Below are positions 11,673-22,506 of a stretch of 64,000 nucleotides of DNA, in pieces (within the stretch, counting starts at the first letter, position 1; every line of letters begins with the position of its first letter). Both the position numbers and the translations under genes were made by a program. This DNA comes from Cristatella mucedo (lineage: Eukaryota; Bryozoa; Phylactolaemata; Cristatellidae). The stretch covers positions 317,501 through 381,500 of the forward strand of contig WPIO01000099.1 in assembly GCA_009760855.2 (NCBI GenBank), read 5' to 3'. A model generated the notes under the pieces. It saw only the letters and a program-made list of their open reading frames with translations, was not told where the DNA came from and made no database searches.

Positions 11673-12169
11673 TGCATGTAAGTCTGCCAAGCTCGTGGCA
11701 GCCCGTGCTGCTGCAGTGGGCGAGCAAAAATAGTAAAGGTTAGCCTTGTTTGTGCGGCTTGTACAAGAGTTGTGGCTGCTATAGCTACAAGCTTGTGCAA
11801 CCGGCAATAACAGGGAACTGGCTCTGCAGAGCTCGAACCCAGTGCTAAAACTAAACTGTGAGTGCTAAACTTACGCCAAAGGCTAAGGTAGGCTGCTTTG
11901 CATGAAGACTTTTGCAGCAGACTCTGCTACATCTCACTGATAACGAAAATAATAACATAAATAAAATAGGTCGTTTGCACGGCATCCTAAGGGAGAAAGA
12001 TTTCAATAACGGCACTTCAAATCTTGCACCAAGAGAATCAATAAACCGAGGGTTACACACATGCACCGTATGATGCTTCAGGCAAGCATGCAAAAGAGAA
12101 CAAGTATCCTGGTTGGGCTAGCATGCAAAAGCACGACACTCACGCATGCATACACACAAACAAACATAC

Positions 12170-12171
12170 AG

Positions 12172-12200
<29 letters not shown>
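12170..12200. repeat. (CA)n microsatellite
   Basis: About 15 CA units. The flanking 12201-12740 contains no recognised gene. Confidence 0.95.
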
Positions 12201-12202
<2 letters not shown>

Positions 12203-12741
12203 GACAAACGAGAAGACGCTTGGGGCCAACGTCCTGTAGGAACACTGGTTTGCAATATGCGCAAAGTCATCAAGCACGGTATAAGCAAGCAAAGTTTGCT
12301 GGCACAGCGACGAGCCCTCTGGGATGCCGGGAAAGCGGAACAGGTGCCATTCCGGCCAGCAAATCGAATCGCGCCTGCAGCCACCGCCGTCCAGCATTTA
12401 CTATGCACGTATGCATGTGCACGTATGCAGTGGTCAGGCATCGGCGGTGCCTGGCCAAGCACCAGTGATGCACAGGAGAGCACACAAGCTGACTGTGGCA
12501 GACTTGAAAAATAAAGAGCAAATGCTGAGCAAAGGAGATGAAGAAGCAGAAAAACAGAAAGTACCACAAACACTCGACAAAAAAGAGGCATGCAATAAGG
12601 TTCATTTGCATACTCATACTATTAAATTGACTATATCAGATCTAAAGGGTTCGGGTGCGCATGTCCGCGAGCAAGTGAGGTTGGGATGGAGTGAGGGTCA
12701 GGGCTGGAATGGAGGGATGGAGTTGAAAAAAATAAAACACT

Positions 12742-12948
12742 AGCTGATTTAATAGCGTCTTTTGTATAGCATTAGAAGAGCTTTTGTCGCTATCACCACC
12801 ACCTGCAGCAGAAATAAAAAAAAATCACCCACAGTAAGTTGGAACCCTCGAACTCAGAACCGAGGTCGTGAAAAGCAACCACCTTACTTAGAGCAGCCAC
12901 CCCCTCACTCCATCCCACCCTTAGTGAGCCGTGCTATCACGGCTCACC
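12742..12948 (-). mobile_element. SINE2 copy, head altered
   Basis: Reverse-complement SINE2: AGCTGATTTAATAGC, AGAAGAGCTTTTGTCGCTAT, ACCGAGGTCGTGAAAAGC. A 13-base-or-longer CACCCCCTC insertion precedes the GTGAGCCGTG head, which is part of an inverted repeat. Confidence 0.8.
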
Positions 12949-12965
12949 AAGGGTGGGATGGAATG
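12906..12965. repeat. Inverted repeat, 28-bp arms, 4-base loop
   Basis: The arms match at 26 of 28 positions (left starts CACTCCATCCCACCC, right ends GGGTGGGATGGAATG), around the loop CTAT. It sits at the SINE2 head. Confidence 0.95.
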
Positions 12966-13173
12966 ATGGTGGGCTGCAAGCCTGAAAAATTAACAGCAGT
13001 GGGCGCAAACCCCCAGGCTTCGTAATGCCGGACGAATGCACTAATCATTTAACTTCACCTTTTTATACTCTTTAATTCTTCAAACTCACGTGAGTGTCGG
13101 TCTGTCTGCCTGAAGCTACAGAATCCAATCCATTCAGGCAGCAGGCGACTGACTACCCACTCTGCCGACCTGC

Positions 13174-13232
13174 AGATGTGTGTGCGTGCGCGCGTGTGTG
13201 TGCGTGTGCGTGTGTGTATGCGCGTGTGTTTA
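13174..13232. repeat. (TG)n/(CG)n tract
   Basis: Alternating purine-pyrimidine run of TGTG, TGCG and CGCG units, of the type able to adopt Z-DNA. Confidence 0.85.
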
Positions 13233-13235
13233 CAT

Positions 13236-13386
13236 ATGATTCATTTATATAGCGCCCTACGAGAACTCAATCTCTATTCGGGCACTTCACATATGCCATG
13301 GGTCTCGAGACCACGGCCATCACATACAGTCACCTTGACTTTGATCAGAGGAGCTAGCACCTTAACTACCGAGCCAAACGAGCGCC
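13236..13386 (-). mobile_element. SINE1 copy
   Basis: Reverse-complement SINE1: tail ATTTATATAGCGCCCTACGA, GAACTCAATCTCTATTCGGG, then B-box region GGTCTCGAGACC and the head complement. The internal part is diverged. No gene is seen in 13387-13615. Confidence 0.85.
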
Positions 13387-13619
13387 AGGCACACAGCAAT
13401 CGAACATGCCTCTGACATTATCTATCGGCTGACCTATTAAGCACTGGCACGCTTCCCTCATCGTCGGCAAGCAACCTGAAGCCGAAGAATGCAGCTGCAT
13501 TGAGACAGGGAGAGCAACCCTACGCCTAGCCCACTGGTCCAGTTTGAATGCACAGCCAGCGCTCTGGTTACATGCATCTACAGCCTCTCGCTGCTGAGCG
13601 GCCTCTTGCTTGCAGCCAG

Positions 13620-13912
<293 letters not shown>

Positions 13913-14727
13913 CAACTGACGATCGCCACCGTTGCCTCCACCGGCTTCTTGGCCAGAGCAGTACAAAATCAGGAGGGCGATCTCTTTCCCAAGTGCTGGC
14001 AAGCTCACGCACCTGCAGACGCAAGCACGCGCACTCGCACCCGCTCACACTTGCGTGAGAACATGCTAGCGAGCGAACATGTACATGCACCTTCGCTCAC
14101 ACCCAAGCACCCACATGCACGAAAAGTAAGAGCATACAAGAAATTGCCCAGTCTGAGCAAGTGAGCTCGCACACTCGGGTGCAAGCCATTGTATGTCTGT
14201 GTGTAGATCATAGATATACCGCTCGACAAGAGCCGTCGGTTGCATGCTACTGCTTGCCCCGAGGATTGAATGCCGAGAACACACTAGGGACGATGCCCTT
14301 TTATGTATTTTATTATCATTATCGTTGTTGTTCGCCGTTAATCACGGCTCTCGGTACCCTGTGAGCAGTCAACGACTGGCCATGCCGAGAACGTCTGGGG
14401 TGAATTTTACTCACGAAGTCGTCGGCTGATCTCAGTCTCAGTCCAGACTTTCGGGCATTGCTTTCGGAGCTGGGTTCCGATCTGGCAGCTTTGTGAAAGA
14501 TCCTGAGCCCCTGAGGCTCTACTGCAAACGCTGCTGCAAACTCTGCAGCAGCTTGACCAGGGATGTTGGGTCCGCTGCACGGTGACACGATACTAGTCCC
14601 GTGTAGTCCCCGAATGAGAACAGCAGACCCATTAATAGACTTTCATATTATCCCCCGAGCTAGTGTCAGCAACGACAGCCACGTGGCTACCTGTGATTTA
14701 TCATACGCTGTCTGGCGTGACAATAAT

Positions 14728-15115
14728 AATAATAATAATAATAATACACTTGATAAAGCACCCTCAGAGAACTCAAATTTCTTACTAGGTGCTTTACCTT
14801 TGCTGCAAAGGAAATACGATCAAAGGGTGAGCGGTATCATGCTTGATAAACAACATGAATAAGCACATACAGGACGAATCACAGGGACCCACTAAATGCT
14901 GTCATAAATAGGTGCATTTTTAATTTCTTTTTAAATGTGGTCAAGTCAGAGGATGTCGTGACGGGAGGGAATTCCAGGCTTTGGGGAGCATACGAACTAA
15001 ATGCACGGCCTCCAAAGGACTTGAGGTTCGAACGAGGTACAGGTAAACTGCTGTACTCCGAAAAGTGGCAGGCACGATGCTTGTCCTGGTGGGGGGAGTC
15101 GACTCCATCATCTGG
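14728..15115 (-). mobile_element. LINE-A 3' end with C-terminal coding part
   Basis: (TAA)n tail, antisense tail hairpin, 3' UTR and then the end of ORF2 (minus-strand SFGGRAFSSYAPQSLEFPP, like SFGDRAFSSYAPKAWNSLP in the copy at 56 kb). Frameshifted near 15000 and truncated at about 15115. 15116-16299 has no gene that I recognise; an 11-base G run is at 15827-15837 and (AGCC)n at 15712-15730. Confidence 0.87.
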
Positions 15116-16299
15116 TGTGCGATTGCTCACACAAATACTCACACGTAACACTGGACAAAACTACAGCTGCAGCACTGAGTAAGGAAAAGACAAACCCCAT
15201 TATAATCTGTACATGGCCGGCACGGGTGCATTTTCAGCCCAGTTGGCCAAGCAGACAGCACTAAGCAACCAGTAGTGAAACTAATGCAAGGGATTTCGAG
15301 ACACCAAGAGGCAGGTGCAGCTCTCTCCATATCTTAAATCGCTCGATCCTTATTTCGAAATCGATCAAATCTTTGCTAATTTACTACCAATGGGCTTCAT
15401 GCTAATGCATAGGAAGGCCTACGATTTACAAATGACAGCAGTACTTTTACGACACCTTATTTGAGAGGGAAGTTAAAGATTTACCCCCTACAGAGCACGG
15501 CACACCATAGCCTACTTCAGTTTGTCGGTGGAAAGATCTGCTGTCAGAAACTGGTAGCAGAAACCCGGGTGGAATGTCTAGGACGAAGGCATATCGCCAC
15601 CAGAAAACTTGAGATATTACGCCTTCGGCACTGAGCAGTTCACCACAACAAGTGGCCGAGTCTGCAGACTGAGCAGCAGGGGACCGTGAACAGGCGGCAT
15701 GGCAGTATGCCAGCCAGCCAGCCAGCCAGCAGGCCCGACCTACCAGAACAAGATGGCACCCACTCAGTGCTGCTCCCTTCATGTGTGGATGCCATGGTTA
15801 CCCCGGAGACAGCTGTCTGTTTATTTGGGGGGGGGGGCAAACAGTGGTTTCAGGGTCGTCAAGGCTGGCTGCTCCAGCAAACTGCTGGAGCTGCCAGCCT
15901 CTAAGCTGCCCCCTCTTCTGCCCTTAGCAGAAAAGTGGTCAAAAATGGAAAGTGAAATTTCAGGCACAGTTTTTCACGCACGGTAGTTGATAAAAAGAAA
16001 ATAGCATGCAAGGCATGGCGATCAGAATTTGAAACTGCCCTGCATCGACGCTTTGCTTACTTGCATTGCTTGCCCCATTCTTGCAACCGAAACCCCAGAC
16101 CAAATACCGTGTAATCATAGCCGTAAGGCATTTGTATCCTGACCAAAGAGAACTATTAATAAATCTCGGTCTATGCACTTAGCAGATGCCGGAGAGGCAG
16201 CACGTCAGTTGGCTAGTGATAACATGCAGTGTACATACAGAAAGATAAAGAAATACAGAGAAGTTGCGTGGGTCACAACGATGCCATTCACTCATAGCC

Positions 16300-16530
16300 A
16301 TTGAATGTGTGCCTATGCGTGCTGACACTGTGCATGCTGCCACTAACCACACTTGCATGCTGACCCTGTGCATGCCCCCCTAATCATGTTACTCTTGTTG
16401 TTCATCGAGCATGCTAGTATTAACCATTCAATCATGCTTCATTTGCAGCAAATATAAAGCGCCTAGAAAGAGGTTGAGTTCTCTGAGGGCGCTTTATCAG
16501 GGGTATTACTATTATTATTATTATTAGATT
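16300..16530 (+). mobile_element. LINE-A 3' UTR and tail
   Basis: TGACACTGTGCATGCTGCCA, TTGCAGCAAATATAAAGCGC, AAAGAGGTTGAGTTCTCTG and GGGCGCTTTATCAGG, ending in (TTA)n. Confidence 0.88.
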
Positions 16531-16552
16531 CATGGCCTTTGGCAGAGCTGGG

Positions 16553-16860
16553 CAGAGAAATAGAGGACAGTATAAGGGATGAGAGGAGAGGAGAGGACAA
16601 GACAGAACAGGACAAGGCAAGGAGAGGTGAGAACAGACATGAGAGATAAGAGAGGGGAGAAGGTAGGAGAAATAAAGGAAATATGGGCAGAAAGTAGAGA
16701 AGGGGAGAAAAAAGAGAGGACAAGGAGAAAAAAGGAAGAGATAGATGAGGAGAGGAGATGCAAAAAGAGATTATGTGACAAGAGAAGACAAGAAGAAACG
16801 AGAGCAGGCAATACGAGATAAAAGGAAAGGAGTCGTGCAGAGGGAAGGGAGTGGAAAAAA
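16553..16860. repeat. About 300-base homopurine stretch
   Basis: Almost entirely A and G on the plus strand, with irregular GAGGAGAGG, GACAAGACAG and GGAGAAAAAA words. It lies between two LINE-A tails of the same orientation. Confidence 0.85.
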
Positions 16861-16964
16861 GATGATCTAAGGACAGGGAATGAGATGGTAGAGGCCTTTA
16901 AGGGAAAGCTAGGAAAGTGTAGAGTAAGTGAGGCTAAGTGGGTTCGGGGGGGGGGAGAGGAAGC

Positions 16965-17144
16965 TTTTAGTGGGTCTATGTGATTCGTAATTTGTGTGCT
17001 TATGCGTGCAGACACTATGCATGCTGTCACTAATAGCATTTGCATGTTGACCTTGTGCATGTCCCCTCTAACCATGTTATGCTTGTTGACATTGAGCATG
17101 CTACCACTAACCATTCGATTTCTTTACAGCATATGGAAAGTGCC

Positions 17145-17203
<59 letters not shown>

Positions 17204-17221
17204 CAGACCGACAGAGACAGA

Positions 17222-17263
<42 letters not shown>

Positions 17264-17312
17264 AAGAAAGTTCTCTGCAGAAGCTACACAAATGTATTCT
17301 TATTATTATAAC
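16965..17312 (+). mobile_element. LINE-A tail with a GA microsatellite grown inside it
   Basis: The 3' UTR motifs run normally to AAAGTGCCTAGAGAGAG. About 118 bases of GA (17144-17262) then stand where other copies have AGAGATTGAG, and the tail resumes with AAGTTCTCTGCAG and ACACAAATGTATTCTTATT. Confidence 0.88.
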
Positions 17313-18265
17313 AGGCACGTAAAGAGGCAAAGAGACTGCAGGGGATTAGATGGGAGGAGGAGGAGAGGTGGAGAAAAACAGAGCGAGCGATGCAACAAAA
17401 ATTTAGACACCTGCCACAGAACATGCACTCCTTTAAGTGGGTTGACAGGGTAAAAAAAAACTCAGGTCTGAATATACTGTTCACTTGAACTTGACTTCAG
17501 CTAGCTCCACCAGGCCAGCTGGGTTGATTGATAGTTCAGGTATGACTAGTCATCTGGGCAGAGCAAACAAAAGATTTGTACTAGCCCAGCCTAAAGGATT
17601 GTCCGATGCGACCTCAAATGCCGATGACATTTGACACTGATGAAACAGCAGGAAGCAGTCGGAGCACTAGCATGCACTGACATGACTGGACCTGACTAGG
17701 CAGCTGTCCTCCGAAGGTATCTGTTGGTTTTTGCCACGCCCACTGCAAAACCAGGCAGCTTTGCCTTGCTCCAGTAGCAGCAGGCGCCAGTGAGTATCGG
17801 TACATATGTGCAGCGCTGTGACAAGCCCATTCGGTGCGTCGGCTGGCAGATTAGCACGCTCCCAATCGAGAAAGCCGCGGTAGCCGAGCCAAAACACGGG
17901 CAGCTAGCAACCACTTGGTTTTTGTTCGCATTCGTCTAGTGTGCAAGCTAGAGGCGTGAGCAGGCTCCAGCGCGCCGGCGATGCTACACTAGAGGTGAGA
18001 TAGCACAGGCAAAACGTCGAACCGCTGAACGAGACGCTCTGCGCAGCTTACGCCGATGCTCCTGCTGCCAGACGCCTCACAGAATGGCCTCCATCGGTTG
18101 GCCGCAGGTGCTGAGGTGGCTGCGCCGGCCGAAGCGATCGCGTTTAGCCAGCAGCGGTGCCTGCTGCCTGCAACAAGCGAGTGCTGCGAGCGGTCAACTC
18201 GGCACCTCTTGGCTGAAGCCGCAAAGCATAGAAGCTGTAGGCGCGGCCGCACAGCCAGAAGCAAG
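17313..18265. other. No recognisable gene
   Basis: Purine-rich to about 17400, then mixed sequence. Open frames of 60-90 codons on both strands resemble no family I know. Confidence 0.3.
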
Positions 18266-18267
18266 AA

Positions 18268-18560
18268 TAGGAGAATATATATATTGGGAATATATAGAAT
18301 AATATAAGAAATATATATAATAATAATAATAATGCACTTGATAGAAGCGCCCTCAGAGAACTCAATCTCTTTCTAAGCGCTTTACATTTGCTGCAAAGGG
18401 AAATGCAATTGAATGGTGGGAAATATCATGGTTGATAAGCAAACAAAATGAATAATTAATATGAATAATGTGTGATAATATCAATATAATAATATAATTA
18501 AACAATATGAATACGTATATATTATAAGAAATATATAGAATAAGAGGATATAATTATATG
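18268..18560. repeat. AT-rich tract around a short LINE-A tail
   Basis: Two AT-rich arms share the word ATAAGAAATATATA and flank a minus-strand LINE-A tail at about 18319-18455 ((TAA)n, CTCAGAGAACTCAATCTCTT, GCTGCAAAGGGAAATGC). Confidence 0.75.
18319..18455 (-). mobile_element. Short LINE-A 3' tail
   Basis: About 135 bases only, ending soon after CATGGTTGATAAGC. 18561-19187 is GC-rich with no recognised gene. Confidence 0.85.
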
Positions 18561-19187
18561 GCCTCAGAATTTAGGCCAGTCGCCAGAAAATTGAAAAGAC
18601 AAAAAGTCAACGGCGATAAGCAGAAAAGCAAGGCGAAATGAGCAAAACGGGCGCGTGGGGGCGGCAGGACCTCTTGGCCACCATGGTCGACACAGGCTCT
18701 TTGGGTCGGTCTAAGGGTGGGGAAACGAGGAGGAGGAGAAGGAGGAGGTTGTGAAGGCCTCCTTCTCCCACAACCGAGAGCCTGCCTGCGATCGTTGGTG
18801 CCGACGCTTCCTGACGCTGACGGCAGTGGGCCGAAGTTAGGCATGCTTCTTGCAAAGCGACCGGGATCGCAGCAACCGACTGCTCGGCTCTGCTCTGCTC
18901 TGCATTCAGCACGATGGCCAGCTCCAGACCTGCTCCAGGGAGGAGGCTGCAGCTCTGGGGGCTAAGTACAAACTCTGGCAGCTGCAGTTACCAAGGTCAC
19001 GGCTGTCATCGGCTGCCAGGAGCTGGCAGTCAGCTCAAGCTCAGCCTGCCAGGACCTGTCAGCCTCCACAAACATGCATCAGGTTGCAGGCCATTGCTGC
19101 CTGACCTGACGGACCCCCATCAGAGTGCATGATCACAGCTCCTCCTCTGCTGCTGCCGCTGCCATGGAGGGATTTTGCTTAAGGGTA

Positions 19188-20144
19188 GGGTAAATGTCGA
19201 GAAAATACTGAGAGGACTGGTCCAATAATCGACTGATTCTTTAGCCAATCTTTCAAAAAATCAAACAGGCTAGAAATGGGACATCACTCAAGTTTTGACC
19301 GTTTTGCATATAAGAAAAGCATTAAAATAACCATTAGGAAAACCGTCTAACCCGGGTGTTAAACTGAAGCAACATATCTACATATTACAAATTTACCAAT
19401 CTCTGCATCATGCATGACTTATGTCCCAACTTGTCGAACCTTGGTTGGGGTATATGCTTGAAGACTTTCATGCTTGATGACTTAAAAAGCTTCATTTACA
19501 GTGTAGCAGTGTGTCTTAAAAATGCCATACGTCGGCCAGTACTTGATGGATCATACTGAAATTTCAAATGTGAGTTCAGTTCTGCACTCATCTGCATGCA
19601 GGAGTTCATTTCTGATTTCGGTTGCATAAACTTTGCTACATATGCCACTAAATGCCCATGAAGTTTATTATCTGCAATCGTGAACATGTATAAAAAACGT
19701 TATCTAACCGAAATCAGAAAGGAACTGTTCCAATGATGTGCAAGCAGAGCTGAACTCATATCTGAGATTTCACAATAATCCTACAGGAATTTATTGAGCC
19801 ATGGAGTTTATAAAGCACAATGCTTGACCGCAAATGAAGCTCTTTAAAGTCACAAGCATGTACCTCAACAAGCTGCAAACATGTCCCTCGATGTAACAAG
19901 GTTTAATAAGTTCAGACACATGTCGTATAGGATACACCGATCGGTAAATTTGTTATCTATAGATACACTGCTTCCAGTTTACTTCCGGGTTCGACATGGT
20001 TTGCATGATCATTTTTTTCTTTTTAAATGCGGAAGTCGTCAGAACTACTGATCCCGAGTCTAACGTGTTTGTGTTTTGAAAGATAACCTAAACAAATATT
20101 CGAAAGTCGGACCAATTGTGTAAGTATTTGCTTGACATTTACCC
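19188..20144. mobile_element. Foldback DNA element, 957 bp, TA target duplication
   Basis: The two halves are diverged inverted copies of each other nearly to the centre. Left end GGGTAAATGTCGAGAAAATA pairs with the complement of the right end, GGGTAAATGTCAAGCAAATA. Matches continue inward (GGTCC, ATCTTTCAAAA, CAAATTTACC, AGCTTCATTT, TGAGTTCAG) to TGATTTCGGTT at about 19613-19623 and its partner AACCGAAATCA at 19706-19716. The unpaired centre is about 65-70 bases. TA flanks both ends (19186-19187, 20145-20146). There is no transposase frame, so it is non-autonomous; TA insertion suits the Tc1/mariner group. Confidence 0.75.
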
Positions 20145-20146
20145 TA

Positions 20147-21084
20147 AAAAGAGACACGACAGAGTGGGGCACGTTAGGCTCGGGATTATTGTATACGGAA
20201 ATTGAATTTATAGTATAAGTATATAGTACAGTATAGTATATAGCATATATACTATGGTATAAATTGCATATATTATAAGTAGAACCAAGAACTCTCTACC
20301 GACGTGCAAGAGTTTGCCGTTACGCTGTGATTCCAGTGAGACCTTCCAAGCAATCACCCGGCAGGGGCAGCTGTGCCTTAAAACCTCACTGAACCTAAAA
20401 TGAGGGAATCAAAAATTGGCCGCCTAGATCCAAGCAGGCGAACGCGAAAGCAAGTGCACGCCGTCCTACCAGCCTTGACAGTAAATCACCGTGATTAGGC
20501 TACGATCGTCGTGCCAGCTAAACGGAGCACTGTCAAGAGCCTCCGATATTTGTAGCGTATCTGTTACATTAGCTTAAGAGATTGCACATGCTGTATGTGA
20601 ATGTCAACAAACCCGGAATTCTCAACTTCAGGGAGTAGATTGGACTTGTGCATGCGTGTGTACATCGAGGCACGAAGCCCTAAAGAATTCTCCGCAAAGC
20701 AGGGCAGATGTCTCTTAAGCACCTGGCAGAGATTGGCTTTTTTCTAAGCCGACAATCCTCCCTCCCCAATCAGCCTGAGCCACCCAGTAGCAGTCTATCT
20801 GAGGCTTAGAGTGGTCGTCTAAGTAAGCATGCGATAATAATGACACACTGGCTTTACATATTAGACTGGCAAGTGGCTGCCTCCATACTTCTATCGGGGG
20901 GGGGGGACTGCATTCCACGAGCTAGGCATTATAGCTGGGAGCAGCACGTGCGAAAGAGCAGAGCAACCAATACACTGAACCGAATACAACCAATATACTG
21001 AACCGAACTAACTGTCAGACTAGGCTGCTGCCACGATAAAGGACTATCACGACCAAAAATTATCACTGGCTGCTCCATATCGGA
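20147..21084. other. No recognisable gene
   Basis: Mixed sequence with a TATAG-rich patch at about 20210-20280 and an 11-base G run at 20896-20906. I found no tRNA, 5S or snRNA pattern. Confidence 0.3.
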
Positions 21085-21245
21085 TACCGAGGCGCTGATT
21101 TGGCCCAGTGGTTAACCTGCTCGCCCCGATCGAGGTCGAGGTGAATGTTGATGGCCACGATTGCAGGGTCGAGGTCTGTGCCACAGGTGAAGTGCCTGAA
21201 TAGAGTTTAAGTTCTCATAGGGCGCTACACAAATGAATTAGTGCA
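21085..21245 (+). mobile_element. SINE1 copy with internal insertion
   Basis: Head GATTTGGCCCAGTGGTTAAC, an extra stretch after CGAGGTCGAGG, then the tail GAATAGAGTTTAAGTTCTCA and GGGCGCTACACAAATGAATT. Confidence 0.82.
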
Positions 21246-21489
21246 TATTTTTTATTCCCACCTGAACGGAAGGCAGGACCTGATGTGGATGACAATCATA
21301 GGTTGCAAAGTTAAGCTTATCGTTCTCAAACTCGCAAGAGCTTGGATTATTCATGGAGTATTTAAAGTGAAGTAGATACAACGTTTGTTAAAAAATTTCC
21401 AGTGCTGGCATTCTTGGCATCCTTGAATGAAACTGTTCATCAATTGCTTGTTTGCCGTTAAGGTCGACTCCACTAGGCAACGGGCAGTG

Positions 21490-21780
21490 TTACATATGTC
21501 AGAATGTCTTATGCAACGACAATGACTCTCCTGCTGTCGACTTCTGCACATCTTTTCTAGCCTTTCGGAGCTGCTACTGCCATCATACTCACGTTTCCGA
21601 CTGCCCTCCTGACTCGGCTGTCCTTCTCACATGCTCTTTGTTGTGTGAGATTATGTCTATTGGCTGCCGCATGCCAAAAGTCGCTTAGGCTTCGAACGCG
21701 TTATAGAACACTCTCCCGGGTAACACCCACTTAGTGTGCCTGTCTTTTACAGTCTGAGATGCATCATTACTTTCGTTACC
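21490..21780 (+). mobile_element. LINE-B 3' end
   Basis: Matches the LINE-B C-terminal and 3' region: TGCAACGACAATGACTCTCC, AGCTGCTACTGCCATC, GAGATTATGTCTATTGGCTG, GGTAACACCCACTTAG. Confidence 0.8.
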
Positions 21781-21788
21781 TTGTTGGC

Positions 21789-21819
<31 letters not shown>

Positions 21820-22084
21820 ACCTGCTCGAACTATCAAGCCCCTCCAACCATACAAAAATGCAAATGCACACGCAAAGGCCTGCACTCACTCGTAGTCGTG
21901 GGCCCGAGACCTATACACAAGCAGCTCAGTGCAATCGGGATGAATCCAAGCAAAATCCAGTTCCAGCTGATTTCAATAGATCATCAGAGCAAGATGGGTC
22001 AGAAAAAGATCGAGGCAGATCGAGCCAGCCGAAGACGAGCTGAAAGAGCCCAGAGAGGGGAGAGCACAGAGAGGGGGCAGCCTT

Positions 22085-22205
22085 GCCACCCTCTTGTCTT
22101 GGCCTAGGGGTAAGGTGCTTGTCTTAAACAGCCTAGACTCCAGCCCTTCGGCCTAGGTAAAGCACCTAGATAAAGATCGAGCTCTTTTAGCGGTCTAGAC
22201 AACTG
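22085..22205 (+). mobile_element. Diverged SINE-like copy
   Basis: CTTGGCCTAGGGGTAAGGTG recalls a tRNA-type head; a LINE-A-like tail follows (CACCTAGATAAAGATCGAGC). Confidence 0.45.
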
Positions 22206-22209
22206 CATA

Positions 22210-22506
22210 CTACTGTTTACCCAAAACACCGGCCCTATACAAGCCCAAATCCACATCGAGCAGGCAATAGTTTTGAGGCCACAGCAAATCAAGCGAGGAA
22301 ACCGAGTAAGCCAACATATCGACCGGCGGCTGGGTGTCAAGGAAAAGGTGCGAGGTGAAGGCCTTTCGGTTTTCTTCGCTGGAGGTGTCCTTCACGGCAA
22401 CAGATGCATTCGCATGAAAAGTATATGCAGAGCCATTTTTTGTCGATATCCTTATTTGAATCGTGACTTGTAGCGTCAGCAGCACACTGTGTCTCATGTG
22501 CGCCAT
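22210..22506 (-). CDS. Unassigned 98-codon open frame, possible exon
   Basis: ATG at 22506, then MAHMRHSVLLTLQVTIQIRI and a mixed, non-repetitive composition (for example NASVAVKDTSSEEN, HLFLDTQPPVDMLAY) to a stop at 22210. The composition looks more protein-like than its surroundings, and a possible donor (TTGG|GTAAAC) lies near the end. It matches no family I know and has no recognisable neighbours. It could be a decayed exon, an unknown repeat or chance. Confidence 0.2.
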   Translation of the reverse strand: MAHMRHSVLLTLQVTIQIRISTKNGSAYTFHANASVAVKDTSSEENRKAFTSHLFLDTQPPVDMLAYSVSSLDLLWPQNYCLLDVDLGLYRAGVLGKQ

